Shown here one piece after another: positions 1-9,538 of a stretch of DNA of 64,000 bases (positions are counted from its first letter, which is position 1; every line of letters begins with the position of its first letter). The translations under genes and the position numbers were made by a program. The DNA is taken from positions 30,892,042 through 30,956,041 of the forward strand of contig CM060734.1 of assembly GCA_030704615.1 (NCBI GenBank), given 5' to 3'. The DNA comes from Takakia lepidozioides. Its lineage: Eukaryota; Streptophyta; Takakiopsida; Takakiales; Takakiaceae. Below the pieces are notes generated by a model. It saw nothing but the letters and a program-made list of their open reading frames with translations, searched no databases and was not told the origin of the DNA.

Positions 1-51
1 TGGGCGGGGGCTCGCGACCCCCATACTTCGCATTTTTGCGACGTCATTTTG

Positions 52-149
52 GCGACGCCCATGCGAGGGCCGGGCGTCGCAAATTTGGCGCCTGCCGTGT
101 GCCCGAAATGCGCGTTTTCCCGACGCTGCAGCGTGGCCTGGGCGTCGCA
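52..149. repeat. GC-rich inverted and direct repeats
   Basis: GCGACGCCC (52-60) and GGGCGTCGC (72-80) form a perfect 9-bp inverted repeat around an 11-base loop. GGGCGTCGCAAA recurs directly at about 138-149. This looks like the end of a small inverted-repeat element, but the window begins too close to it to find a partner end. Confidence 0.4.
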
Positions 150-903
150 AAGGCCCCCCTTTTCCTGTAGTGAGGTCCTTTGGGTTGGTGGTTGGTTGAA
201 TCCTCCTTGGGTGAAAGAAAAGCTAGCTGCCTTCATGACACAAGGTCAAGGACAATGTGGTGAGGGCACCTTCTTCTTCAACACATTTCAGCCTGCTTTG
301 TCCTCTTATCAGAATCGTCCCTAATGTTTCATGTTGAATTTTGCAAAGTTATCTCGTTGGGTGGATCTATGGTGACATGTTATTGCCAAGGTGGGCAACA
401 GACAAATATCCAAAAACAGAAAACAGAGACGAGGAGAAGCTTTGGAACGAATATTTCTTGGACCCCAGTCAATGGTTAAATAATCAAGGCGAAAAGGTGA
501 ATGTCTGTTAAACAAAGCTTTCTTGGAAATCGTCATCCTCTCTCTCTCTCTCTCCCCAGCACATTTTTAAAGTCTCGGGACCAAATCAAAGTAGGAGCTA
601 GTGTGTGATCAGTAGGGTTTGGGTGTTTGCTAGAAAAAAATTCAGCTGTCATTGTCAGCTTCTAGCAGAAAGGGCAAGGTATATGCATTAATGGTGCCGA
701 GGAAGGGATAGCTGAAGGAGAGCAGGGATGGAGTATGGGTCCAGATTCATCCAAGAGGGACGGATTTCCGGCACAATAGTGCCCATGATTCCCTGTGGAT
801 TGATAGCTAGAGGAAACCTGCATGGGTAGATGGTCAACTGGAAACAGCGGCAACGACATCTTTGATCAAATCAGGCGCTCCACCATGACCACAGCTTCCG
901 AGG
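150..903. other. Non-coding flank with a CT microsatellite
   Basis: I see no supported gene here. The short open frames have no recognisable domain. A (CT)n tract of about 18 bases lies at about 538-555. The stretch just before 904 is the original insertion site of the gypsy element that follows. Confidence 0.4.
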
Positions 904-908
904 GAGGA
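904..908. repeat. Left target-site duplication, gypsy element
   Basis: GAGGA precedes the LTR and is repeated exactly at 7873-7877 after the other LTR, as expected for gypsy integrase. Confidence 0.9.
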
Positions 909-1635
909 TGTCGCGCACCTCACTTCGGTAAGCTCCCCCTCAAGTCATAGTTACTCGCTTAGTTGCGCGCGCCTGACTCCCAACCTGGCCGCCGGGCCAA
1001 CTTGGAGCTTCGGCTGCTCACCGGGGCATAACGGTCCCCCCTTTGTTCTCCCAAGGAACCCTCCACCGATTTGGAACCAGCGGGAATTCCCTTTGGTAGT
1101 TGGCAGTCCGGAACAGCTCCCCACTCTTTGGTCGCTTTCCGGCTCGCTCGCTTACTCACTAGTTTTTGGTCACCAACGGGCTTGCACCGTTCTCGGGGTT
1201 ACTACTCCCTATATATACTTCTGTAGCTGTCCGCGGGGGTTTCACAACCAGCCATGCCATTTTATGGCGAACCACCACGAAGACCCTCGACTCCCGGTGA
1301 TGAGTCGCGGTGAGTCTTGGCCCACTCACCACGGCCCCTATGGACCGTGATGAGTCCCAAGACTCCCCACGACTCCCACCACGAGGTCTCCGCCCCATGG
1401 TGAGTCCTATGCCACCCCCACTAAGTCCCGCTAAGCTACCACCACCCCTTGTGGAGCCACCCCCACCGCAACCCGGTGTGCGGGGCTCCACCTAGTGAGC
1501 GCCTCCGCCTCCTTGAGTGCCTTGGGCACTCAAGGGTGCTTCAGCCCCCCATACCTATCGCTGCCGCTGCCCCCACCACAGGGGCAGCCCCTCATGTGTC
1601 CCGACCCCCTGCCCTCAAGGCAAAGGGCCGTGACA
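909..1635 (-). repeat. 3' LTR of the gypsy element
   Basis: This 727-bp repeat matches 7143-7872 with about three substitutions and a few single-base length differences in C runs. On the minus strand it starts TGTCACGG and ends GCGCGACA, so it has TG...CA ends. Open frames inside it are fortuitous. Confidence 0.93.
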
Positions 1636-1647
1636 CACACCCCTACC
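1636..1647 (-). promoter_or_regulatory. Polypurine tract of the gypsy element
   Basis: On the minus strand GGTAGGGGTGTG lies immediately before the 3' LTR. It is in the right place to prime plus-strand DNA synthesis, although it contains three T residues. Confidence 0.6.
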
Positions 1648-1649
1648 AA

Positions 1650-2538
1650 CAGGGAGTCGATGTCCTCATCGACTTGTCCATTTTGTAGAAACGAACATCC
1701 AAGTTGTGGCGTCCCACATCAAGGAGTTTGTTTCCGTACCATGGCGTCCCATGGCAAAGAACCAAACCCCACACTTGACTCTACTCTCCACTAGCTAGTT
1801 CGGGCGACTTCCTCCAAGTCCCGGCCAGGGGTGGAGCCTCTCAAGCTCCTCCCAGTGCACTCTTCTTGGCCTCTTCAAGGTCAAGGAACGATCCTCCCCG
1901 AGGATCGAATCGCCTTACTGCAACAACATTGCTTGCGATCGCTCCTGATGCCGCTTTTGGCATCACTTTGCACAAGGCTTCACCTCGAACCCCCTTTGAC
2001 TAGGAAGATAACCTTGAACCAACCGTGCGCCCCAATCACTACAATTGGGTCCGTCTTGAATGCTGGCCTGAGGTACGGGAACACGTCGAAGCCGCACTAC
2101 GACTTCGTCCCGAGGCTACACGATTATAGTACGTGAACGGAAGCACATAGCTTCCGCGTTAGCCCGCACTACAAGGCAACCACCTCGGTAGTGCAGTTAT
2201 AGTACGCGCACGCGCCAGGTGCGCACTAGCACGTGAACTCCCAAAGAAGGCGCATGTTTCCTTGCCCCTTGGATGGGAGTCACCCGATTTTGGCACTGCG
2301 CAAACACATGATTAACCCAATTTACCTCTCCCACTTTTGTAAGCTAGCATGCATTCTACACACTAGCCAACCACACCATGCATCACCATTCCAAACAAAA
2401 TAGGACACACAACATTTGGAACCCATTTCCTTTATAACAAATTTTGTACAATACAAGTTTTTGCAATCGGATTCCTGAGCTAGCTAAGCCGGGCTAAGCA
2501 TGCATTTCCTCCCCCACGCTCCAAGGTTGATGTCCCCA
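1650..2538 (-). other. Non-coding tail between gypsy pol and 3' LTR
   Basis: About 890 bp without a supported reading frame, between the pol stop at 2539 and the polypurine tract. The stretch at about 2233-2330 has a relative at about 43215-43310, so this tail marks a repeated family. Confidence 0.6.
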
Positions 2539-3693
2539 TCAACGCTTCTTCCGCTTTTGAGGTCGCCCTTCGAAAACTGCAACCGCCTCGGATGCGTTTC
2601 CCATTTCTGAGGCACGCACCCAAGATGCCTCCACAAGATGATAGCCCTTCCATTTGACGAGATACTCCGTTTCTCGGTTCTTGAACCTCCTCGACTTAAG
2701 TACTGCCTCCACCTCGTACTCAGGTTCATTTTCATGATCCAACAGCACAGGTGGCGGACGCAACACTTGATGCCGATTCGGACGCGCTTCATCTTTGAAG
2801 TAAGGCTTCAAAAGGGAGACGTGAAATACTGGATGCACCTTGCTGTTTGCCGGCAGCTCCAATTCATACACATCCTCATTCATAACCTTCCGGATGCGAA
2901 AGGGTCCCGCATACGGAGGTACGAACTTTGGACTCACTTCCGGAGGTAGTCGGAAATTCTTGATGTTCAACCAGACCTCCGTGCCTGCCTCAAACTTCAC
3001 TTCCCTCCGCTTCCGATTCGCCTGCCTTTCATACCGTTTCCTAGCTTTGGCAATGTTGTACTTTGCGAGCTTCAACAAACGCTCGCGTTCTTCTAGTACC
3101 GCCGCTACTGCCGGTTCCTCAACGTCCTGGGCGGCCCAACTTGTCGGCACCAGAGGTGCTTTTCCATAGACCAATACGAAAGGGGAAACTCCCGTTGCGG
3201 AGTGTTCTGTGTTATTATAACAGAACTCTGCCGCGTCTAAGTGTTCCACCCAGTCTGTTTGGTCTGCCGACACGTAATTCCGCAAGATCTGCTTCACTAC
3301 GGAATTCACTCTTTCTGTTTGGCCGTCGGTCGTGGGTCGGAAGGCGGTGCTCATCTTCAGCCTCGTCCCCATCTTCTTCCAAAGTGCCCTCCAAAATTTA
3401 CTCATAAACTTTGGATCGCGGTCCGAGACAATATCCTTTGGGACTCCATGATGCTTTAAGACGTGGGCGAAGTAAAGTCGTCCTGTTTCGTGCGCCGTTG
3501 CCGTCTCCTTGGTGGGGATGAAATGACCCATTTTACTGAACCTATCCACCACCACCATGATTGCATCGAATCCTTTTGACAGCGGCATAGCAGTCATGAA
3601 ATCCATCGAGAAGTCCCCTCTGGAATCGGCAAGGGTTGTAACAGCCCCGCTTGCTTTTTGTACTCGCTCCGGTTTTGTTGGCATGTGGTGCAT
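2539..3693 (-). pseudogene. Gypsy integrase core with C-terminal chromodomain
   Basis: This open segment of 384 codons encodes the integrase that inserts the DNA copy into the genome. The RNase H-like core shows the DFMTAMP region for the first Asp, SDRDPKF for the second Asp and DGQTERVN for the catalytic Glu. The C-terminal part has the LPPEVSPKFVPPYAGPF-type GPY/F region, then a chromodomain (about residues 325-365) with the EYLVKWKGY signature. Chromodomains in such elements are known to steer insertion to marked chromatin. The H2C2 zinc-finger half lies upstream at about 3700-3808 in another frame, and a further shift occurs near the first catalytic Asp, so the enzyme is broken in this copy. 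Confidence 0.9.
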
Positions 3694-3808
3694 GTCTTGA
3701 CATACTCCTCTGCCTCCTCCCTCAGTTTGGGCCAGAAATACTCTTTCTTCAAGAGTGCCGCAGTGCGCTTGGCTCCGCCGTGGCCCGCAAGCGGGCTATC
3801 ATGGCATT

Positions 3809-4480
3809 CTAGAGGCTATCTCTGATCCCTCCCTTCGGCACGTAGAGACGCTTTTGCTTATACCGGAGCAGTCCATTTTGCAAGTGGAACTGCGATTTAA
3901 CCCCCATCTTGAAGTCCTGCATCACGGACTTTGCCAGCTCATCCTTTCGGCAAGCCTTCCGGATCTTCCTTTGGAGCGCCGTCTCGCCCTTGTACACCAA
4001 CAAGAGCTGTTGCTTTCTACTTAAAGCATCGGCTACCACGTTGTCTCGTCCCGGTTTGTACTGGATATCCACGTCGAACACTGCCAAAGTATCTTGCCAC
4101 CTAAGTTGTTTTGGGGACAACTTGGGCTGCGTGGCAAAATACTTCACCGTGACATTGTCCGTGAACACCTTCACTGGGTTGGAACCAACATAGTGGCGCC
4201 AAAGCTCAAGACAGTGCACCACCGCCTTCATCTCTTTCTCGTGCGTCGGCCACCGTCGCTCCACTTCATTCAGTTTCTTACTTTTGTAAGCCACTGGATG
4301 TCCATCTTGCATCAGTACACCCCCAATCGCGAAGTCCGACGCATCTGTATGTATCTCGAACGGACGATCGAACTTTGGGATTTTCAAGACTGGAGCTTCC
4401 GCCATCCGCTGCTTCAATTCAGCAAAAGCTTGGCCACACAAGGTATTCCATACCCAGACTTTGGATTTACACAGAAGGTC
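3809..4480 (-). pseudogene. Gypsy RNase H domain
   Basis: This segment encodes the RNase H that removes the RNA template during reverse transcription. The acidic active-site residues are visible in HTDASDFAIGG, HEKEMKAV, FTDNVTV and the NVVADALSR end motif. It continues the reading frame of the reverse transcriptase upstream, separated by a single TAA at 4481-4483. It ends at a TAG near 3809, after which the zinc-finger part of integrase continues in another frame. The stops mean the polyprotein is interrupted on both sides of this domain. Confidence 0.88.
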
Positions 4481-5170
4481 TTACAACGGCCCTGCGATCT
4501 TGGCGAAATTTCTCACATACTTCCGGTAATAGGAGGCAAGTCCTAAGAAGGATCGCACTCCCGGGACCGAAGTCGGAGGCTCCCAGTCCAAGATCGCCCT
4601 CACCTTTCTGTCATCCATTTTGATCCCATCCTGTGTAATCACATGCCCCAGGAACTCCACTTTTGTGACCCCGAATTTGCACTTTGAAGCTTTGGCATAC
4701 AGCTTTCCTTCTCGCAATTTTTGGAACACCCTTTTTAGGTGCTCTAGGTGCTCCTCCTTTGTTTTCGAGTACACCAAGATGTCGTCGATGTACACGATCA
4801 CAAAGTCATCCAACCACTCCTGAAAAAGGCTGTTCATCAGCGTGCTAAATGTCGCTGGTGCATTGGTGAGCCCGAAAGGCATCACCAAGAACTCATACGA
4901 ACCATACCTTGTCCTGCACGCGGTCTTCTCCTCATCTCCTTCCGCCACCCGAATTTGATGATAGCCGAAGCGCAAGTCGATCCGGCTGAAATACTTCGCT
5001 CCTGTCAACCGATCGAAGAGGTCGTTGATCCTTGGCAAAGGGTACCGGTTTTTGATAGTCACCTTATTCAAAGCCCTGTAATCGACACACATCCGCAGCG
5101 TCCCATCCTTCTTGTCTGCGAATAGCACCAGGGCTCCCTAAGGTGACTTACTCGGCCGGATGTACCCCTT
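4481..5170 (-). pseudogene. Gypsy reverse transcriptase domain
   Basis: This is the RNA-dependent DNA polymerase of the element. It shows the expected series [23 protein letters not shown] (first catalytic Asp), [12 protein letters not shown] and YIDDILVYS (the catalytic Asp pair), followed by the [11 protein letters not shown] connection. It follows gag-protease in the same frame. A TGA at 5171-5173 and a TAG about 33 bases further on interrupt the fingers region just before CVDYR, and a TAA at 4481-4483 follows the connection. All catalytic residues remain readable, so decay is recent. I see no sign of a programmed frameshift between gag and pol. Confidence 0.92.
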
Positions 5171-7087
5171 TCACATTAGATCCTTGAGCTGATTCTTCAG
5201 CTCGACCAACTCCCTATGGCTCAACCGGTAGGGTGCCTTGGCAGGCGGTTCCGATCCCGGTATCACCTCAATCTTGTGGTCAACTCCTCTTCGCGGTGGC
5301 AAGCCGCTTGGTAAATCCTCCGACATCACATCCTGGTATTTCTCCAAAATCCCCTTGATCCAATCTGGGCTCGGCTCCCCATCGCCTTCTCCCTTTACTT
5401 CTCTAATGTAAAGCAAAAACTGGGGCTCGTGTGCCTCCTCCACGGCCCACTCCCTTGCTGACAGAAGGTTTATTCGCCCTCCCACGGATTTGGGCGTTTC
5501 CGACACTCGTAAGACCTCGCCACCATTCCCACATGGCAGCGTGACTACTCTCTTGCGGCCATCTATGACCGCTCCGGATTTGCTCAAAAAGGTCATCCCC
5601 AAAATGAGATCCACTCCATCGATCTCGCAGATGGTGAAGTTCTCACGTCCCTCCCAACTCCCCAGTTGAAGAGGAACATCAAACGCCAACCTTGTCGCCA
5701 ATTGCGGTTCTCCTTTTGCAGAACGCACCTCAATAGAGGCCCCCACATCACTTGTCGGGAGTCCCATCTTTCGCGCCGCCGCCGGCGTCATGAAGGAGTG
5801 CGACGCTCCTGTGTCCACCAACAACGACACGTTAGTTCCGGATATTATCCCATCCACGAACAATAACTGACTCCCTTTACGCAGGGCGCCAGTTTCCTGA
5901 TACAACTCACAAGAATAGTTGCCTACCTTGAAAGTCCTGGCGACCACCGCTTCCACCAAGCGACTGATGGTATCTTCCGACAGCTCCGTGGTTGCCCGAG
6001 TCATGTTCAATTGTCGAGGTTTCGTGCACTTCTTGGCCATGTGCCCGGGCTCCCCGCAATTGAAACACACTCCATCAAAGGTCGCCTTCTGTTTGCCATA
6101 AGCCGCTCCACCCGCTTTTCCTTTCGAAGCACCGGGTGCCGCCTTGACGTGTGAAGGCCCTCCCTTCGATTTCCACGTGCCATTATCGCCGCGTGGCCTA
6201 TCCCACTTCTTTTCCGGTCGGAAGGAGTCACCTTCCCGCCGGGTCTTCTTCTGGCTCAGCTCCGTACGGCCTTGTCTCTCACCCCTAGGGACATCCGAGA
6301 AACATTCAGCCCTCTCAATTGCCTCGTTCAAGGTCTTGGGTGGCTTCTCCTCCAACTTTCGCCTGGCCCATGGGGCCAGTCCCGCCACAAAGTTGAAGAC
6401 CATTTCTGGTTCTACCATGTCTGCGACTTCGAGCAACAGCACATTGAAAGCCTGGACATACCCCCGAATGTCATCTGTTTGCTTCAAATTCCTCATCTTG
6501 TCCCGGGCAAGCCAGGACGCGTTGAGGGGTACAAACTGTCTCTTCATCAATTCCTTGAACCCACTCCAGTTCAAGGTTTCCGGGCTTGGACCTCGGTCGT
6601 GAAGGCGTTTCTGCCACCATTGTTGAGCATAGCCCCTCAAATAGGTGGGAGCCACTTCCACCCGATCCTCGTCACTCAACTTGGCCGCCCGGAAGTACTG
6701 CTCTAGCTCCAGGAGCCAGATGTTGAGTGCCTTCCGATTTCGGACGCCCTCGAAGGTGCCGGGTTCCTTACGCTTCACCTTGAACTTTGCCTTAGTGGAA
6801 GTGGCATTAGCCACCTTCAACACATCTCTCAACGTCCCGCCAAACTGCGCCAACAACCCTTCCCAAAAGGCTGCCGGCATGGGAGGCATCTCTTGGTTTG
6901 TCGGAGCTCTCAAGGATTCCTCGGGCTCCGACTCCTCGGATTCCTCCCGCTCTTGAGCGGCCTCCTTTTCGGAAACATGCATCGCTTCCTCAAACGGCCG
7001 CCTCGGTGACACGTCGCCCTCATCGGGCTCACCAGGATCATCATCTTTTGGGCCGTTCCGCTTTCGCTTTGGCTTGCCCGACCCCAT
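5171..7087 (-). CDS. Gypsy gag and aspartic protease
   Basis: The N-terminal part of the polyprotein (about 638 codons from the ATG at 7085-7087) makes the particle coat and the processing protease. After a charged N-terminus comes the retrotransposon gag domain, with the typical LELEQYFRAA and YLRGYAQQWW stretches. It is followed by a CCHC zinc knuckle (CFNCGEPGHMAKKC) that binds the element RNA. The pepsin-like protease follows, with the active-site motif LLVDTGASHSF and a later ILGMTFL. The open frame could be read from a TTG inside the primer binding site, but the ATG at 7087 is the sensible start. The segment ends at a TGA in front of the reverse transcriptase fingers. Confidence 0.9.
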   Translation of the reverse strand: MGSGKPKRKRNGPKDDDPGEPDEGDVSPRRPFEEAMHVSEKEAAQEREESEESEPEESLRAPTNQEMPPMPAAFWEGLLAQFGGTLRDVLKVANATSTKAKFKVKRKEPGTFEGVRNRKALNIWLLELEQYFRAAKLSDEDRVEVAPTYLRGYAQQWWQKRLHDRGPSPETLNWSGFKELMKRQFVPLNASWLARDKMRNLKQTDDIRGYVQAFNVLLLEVADMVEPEMVFNFVAGLAPWARRKLEEKPPKTLNEAIERAECFSDVPRGERQGRTELSQKKTRREGDSFRPEKKWDRPRGDNGTWKSKGGPSHVKAAPGASKGKAGGAAYGKQKATFDGVCFNCGEPGHMAKKCTKPRQLNMTRATTELSEDTISRLVEAVVARTFKVGNYSCELYQETGALRKGSQLLFVDGIISGTNVSLLVDTGASHSFMTPAAARKMGLPTSDVGASIEVRSAKGEPQLATRLAFDVPLQLGSWEGRENFTICEIDGVDLILGMTFLSKSGAVIDGRKRVVTLPCGNGGEVLRVSETPKSVGGRINLLSAREWAVEEAHEPQFLLYIREVKGEGDGEPSPDWIKGILEKYQDVMSEDLPSGLPPRRGVDHKIEVIPGSEPPAKAPYRLSHRELVELKNQLKDLM

Positions 7088-7128
7088 GATGAGGCCAATC
7101 CCAAGGACGATCGCATACTGAACTCTAA

Positions 7129-7140
7129 GCTCTGATACCA
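7129..7140 (-). promoter_or_regulatory. Primer binding site, initiator tRNA-Met
   Basis: On the minus strand TGGTATCAGAGC begins two bases after the 5' LTR. It is the standard complement of the 3' end of plant initiator methionine tRNA and primes minus-strand DNA synthesis. Confidence 0.93.
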
Positions 7141-7142
7141 AG

Positions 7143-7872
7143 TGTCGCGCACCTCACTTCGGTAAGCTCCCCCTCAAGTCATAGTTACTCGCTTAGTTGC
7201 GCGCGCCTGACTCCCAACCTGGCCGCCGGGCCAACTTGGAGCTTCGGCTGCTCACCGGGGCATAACGGTCCCCCCCCTTTGTTCTCCCAAGGAACCCTCC
7301 ACTGATTTGGAACCAGCGGGAATTCCCTTTGGTAGTTGGCAGTCCGGAACAGCTCCCCACTCTTTGGTCGCTTTCCGGCTCGCTCGCTTACTCACTAGTT
7401 TTTGGTCACCAACGGGCTTGCACCGTTCTCGGGGTTACTACTCCCTATATATACTTCTGTAGCTGTCCGCGGGGGTTTCACAACCAGCCATGCCATTTTA
7501 TGGCGAACCACCACGAAGACCCTCGACTCCCGGTGATGAGTCGCGGTGAGTCTTGGCCCACTCACCACGGCCCCTATGGACCGTGATGAGTCCCAAGACT
7601 CCCCACGACTCCCACCACGAGGTCTCCGCCCCCATGGTGAGTCCTATGCCACCCCCACTAAGTCCCGCTAAGCTACCACCACCCCTTGTGGAGCCACCCC
7701 CACCGCAACCCGGTGTGCGGGGCTCCACCTAGTGAGCGCCTCCGCCTCCTTGAGTGCCTTGGGCACTCAAGGGTGCTTCAGCCCCCCATACTTATCGCTG
7801 CCGCTGCCCCCACCACAGGGGCAGCCCCTCATGTGTCCCGACCCCCTGCCCTCAAGGCAAAGGGCCGCGACA
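7143..7872 (-). repeat. 5' LTR of the gypsy element with promoter
   Basis: A 730-bp LTR nearly identical to 909-1635, in the promoter position for minus-strand transcription. A TATATATA box lies at about 7446-7453 (1210-1217 in the other copy). Near identity to the partner LTR indicates a young insertion. Confidence 0.93.
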
Positions 7873-7877
7873 GAGGA
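7873..7877. repeat. Right target-site duplication, gypsy element
   Basis: GAGGA directly follows the LTR and is identical to 904-908. Confidence 0.9.
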
Positions 7878-7896
7878 CCAAGAGAGCAACAACGCA

Positions 7897-7985
7897 ATGG
7901 CGTGAGCGTTGCGCGTGAGCGCGCGAGCGTACGCTCACGCCAGCTGACGTGGCGTGAGCGTCATGTTAGCATGCTGATGTGGCGG
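7897..7985. repeat. Terminal-type GCGTGAGC/GCTCACGC repeats
   Basis: Several copies of GCGTGAGC and its reverse complement are packed here, including GTGAGCGTACGCTCAC-type palindromes followed by TGACGTGGCG. The same vocabulary is found at about 8720-8935, 19035-19120 and 29570-29690. These are the edges of the A/B transposon family, so this copy probably marks the end of an additional truncated member. Confidence 0.6.
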
Positions 7986-8474
7986 CAAATGATGATGTGG
8001 CACTGTCCGTCATCTGCCACGTCAGCATTAACATGCGCCGCCTATAACCGAGGATGGTCCTATGACCGTGGAATTAATGCAGGGAATCTTGCCTAAATAG
8101 AATCAAGACTACCATGAGGCCTACAATTGTAGCATCCAACATTGTGCAATTACAAATGCTTGTTTCACTTTTACAATTACGAGGACGAGAAAATATCCTC
8201 ACAAAGTGTGCGCCATAGAGGCTGCCACGGGAAGACCTTCCTCCCTCCTCAAATAACAATGAGAGTTAGGATCATCTTCAAAAGTTGATTGTAGTGCATA
8301 GCGACAACAAGACATGTAGACTTCGAACAGTGCAATGACAAATGTGCTTTTAAAAGTTGCCACTCAGAGCTCACTCCATATAGTTGGAGGCCATATCATT
8401 ACACCGCTGACGAATTGATGTGAATTACACATTTCAAATCATGGTCATCCACATACCACATTGCATAGTTGATG

Positions 8475-8710
8475 CTACCCATGTGTTGTATCCCGCTGCA
8501 ATAGAGTATCGACCTCGTTGAAACTCATAGTGGCCTGGTGAATGAAGTTGTCACGTTTGGGATCGCAAACCATCCTCTTCAAAAATATGAAATACAAATG
8601 TTTGCAGGGTATGAATTTACCTCTCTTGCCCAAACTGGTTGATAGCATATTCACAAAATCAGGACATGTGCAATTGGGGAAATTGGAAACCGTGATGTCG
8701 TAGGCAACGA
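8475..8710 (-). pseudogene. Transposase C-terminal fragment with SWIM zinc finger
   Basis: This fragment reads on the minus strand and contains a SWIM-type zinc finger, with CTCPDF followed by GKFIPCKHLYFIF (CxC...CxH). It ends with HQATMSFNEVDTLLQR, nearly the same as the last residues of the copy A transposase (HQATMSFNEVNTLLQR). It is therefore the tail of a third, mostly deleted copy of the same transposase family. SWIM fingers are a known C-terminal feature of Mutator-like and related eukaryotic transposases. The frame runs upstream into terminal repeats, so the first 16 or so residues of the open frame are not protein of this family. Confidence 0.75.
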
Positions 8711-8935
8711 CGCTACCGCGTGAGCCTGGCGCGTGAGCGTGTGAGCGTACGCTCACACAACGATGATGTGGCGTGAGCCTACGCTCACGCTGCTGATGTG
8801 GCGCTGATGCTGACGTGGCGTGAGCCTACGCTCACGCTGCTGATGTGGCGCTGATGCTGACGTGGCGTGAGCCTACGCTCACGCTGCTGATGTGGCGCTG
8901 ATGCTGACGTGGCGTGAGCCTGGTCCAGGTCATGC
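8711..8935. repeat. 47-bp tandem repeat with GTGAGCCTACGCTCAC palindromes
   Basis: A 47-bp unit starts at 8771, 8818 and 8865, with a partial fourth at 8912. Each unit holds the palindrome GCGTGAGCCTACGCTCACGC followed by CTGATGTGGCG-type spacer. A related GTGAGCGTACGCTCAC lies just before. It forms the left edge of copy A; such arrays are typical subterminal transposase-binding regions, which is inference here. Confidence 0.8.
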
Positions 8936-9078
8936 CATGTCACCACAAAGAAGGTGGGCCTATAACCGTGGAGCCCCCAACTACTGATTTCACCACATGA
9001 AGGTGAAACGGATGAAGGGTTTCGGGCTTTCCTGGAGTTCAACCTTCTGTTAACAGGAGCTTCATTTTGTAGAACTGA

Positions 9079-9361
9079 AATGAACGTTGTGTTAACACGA
9101 GGTTGTATTCCTGGAACAAAAATGAACTTCGTGTTGACACGATGTTGTTTTCTTAGAAATAAAATGAACCTTGTGTCGACACAAGGGGGATTTGGAGAAC
9201 TTCAAGTAAACCTGGTGTTAACACAAGGTTTACTTCCTGCAACAAAAATGAGCTTCGTGTTGACACGATGTTGTTTTCTTAGAACTAAAATCAACCTTGT
9301 GTCGACACAAGGGGGATTTGGAGAACTTCAAGTAAACCTCGTGTTGACACGAGGTTGATTT
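9079..9361. repeat. 42-bp tandem array of palindromes (7 units)
   Basis: About seven 42-bp units, with a higher-order period of three units (126 bp). Each unit centres on a palindrome of the form CCTTGTGTCGACACAAGG, GTGTTAACAC or CGTGTTGACACG. The 92-residue open frame across it exists because 42 is a multiple of three; I do not take it as a gene. It lies between the copy A terminal repeats and the transposase end. Confidence 0.85.
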
Positions 9362-9538
9362 GATCATTTGTCTATCTGAAGGTAGTTTCTTGTGTTTGCT
9401 AATGAAAAGAGAATGACAAACCAATGCGACAAATGCATTCACCCACACATAGCCAAGATGTTAGACGACATACATTGAGAGACACTGGACTTGAACAGTC
9501 ATTCCATTACAAGTTTAGGTCAAGGAAAACTCAGATTT

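Larger units (their letters stand above)
909..7872 (-). mobile_element. Ty3/gypsy chromovirus LTR retrotransposon, full length
   Basis: A complete LTR retrotransposon of 6964 bp transcribed from the minus strand. It is bounded by two near-identical LTRs (909-1635 and 7143-7872) and flanked on both sides by GAGGA (904-908 and 7873-7877), a 5-bp target-site duplication. Reading from the right, the order is LTR, primer binding site, gag, protease, reverse transcriptase, RNase H, integrase with a C-terminal chromodomain, a non-coding tail, polypurine tract and LTR. That order and the chromodomain place it in the chromovirus branch of Ty3/gypsy. Few LTR differences suggest a recent insertion, yet pol carries several stops and at least two frameshifts, so this copy cannot make a full polyprotein itself. 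Confidence 0.95.

Noticed and set aside
1159-1688. Open frames within the gypsy LTRs
   Set aside because: They lie inside both LTR copies in non-coding regulatory sequence and have Pro/Gly-rich products without a domain.
9079-9361. Regularly spaced palindromes as a CRISPR array
   Set aside because: The unit is a plain tandem repeat without unique spacers, there is no cas gene, and the genome is eukaryotic with introns.
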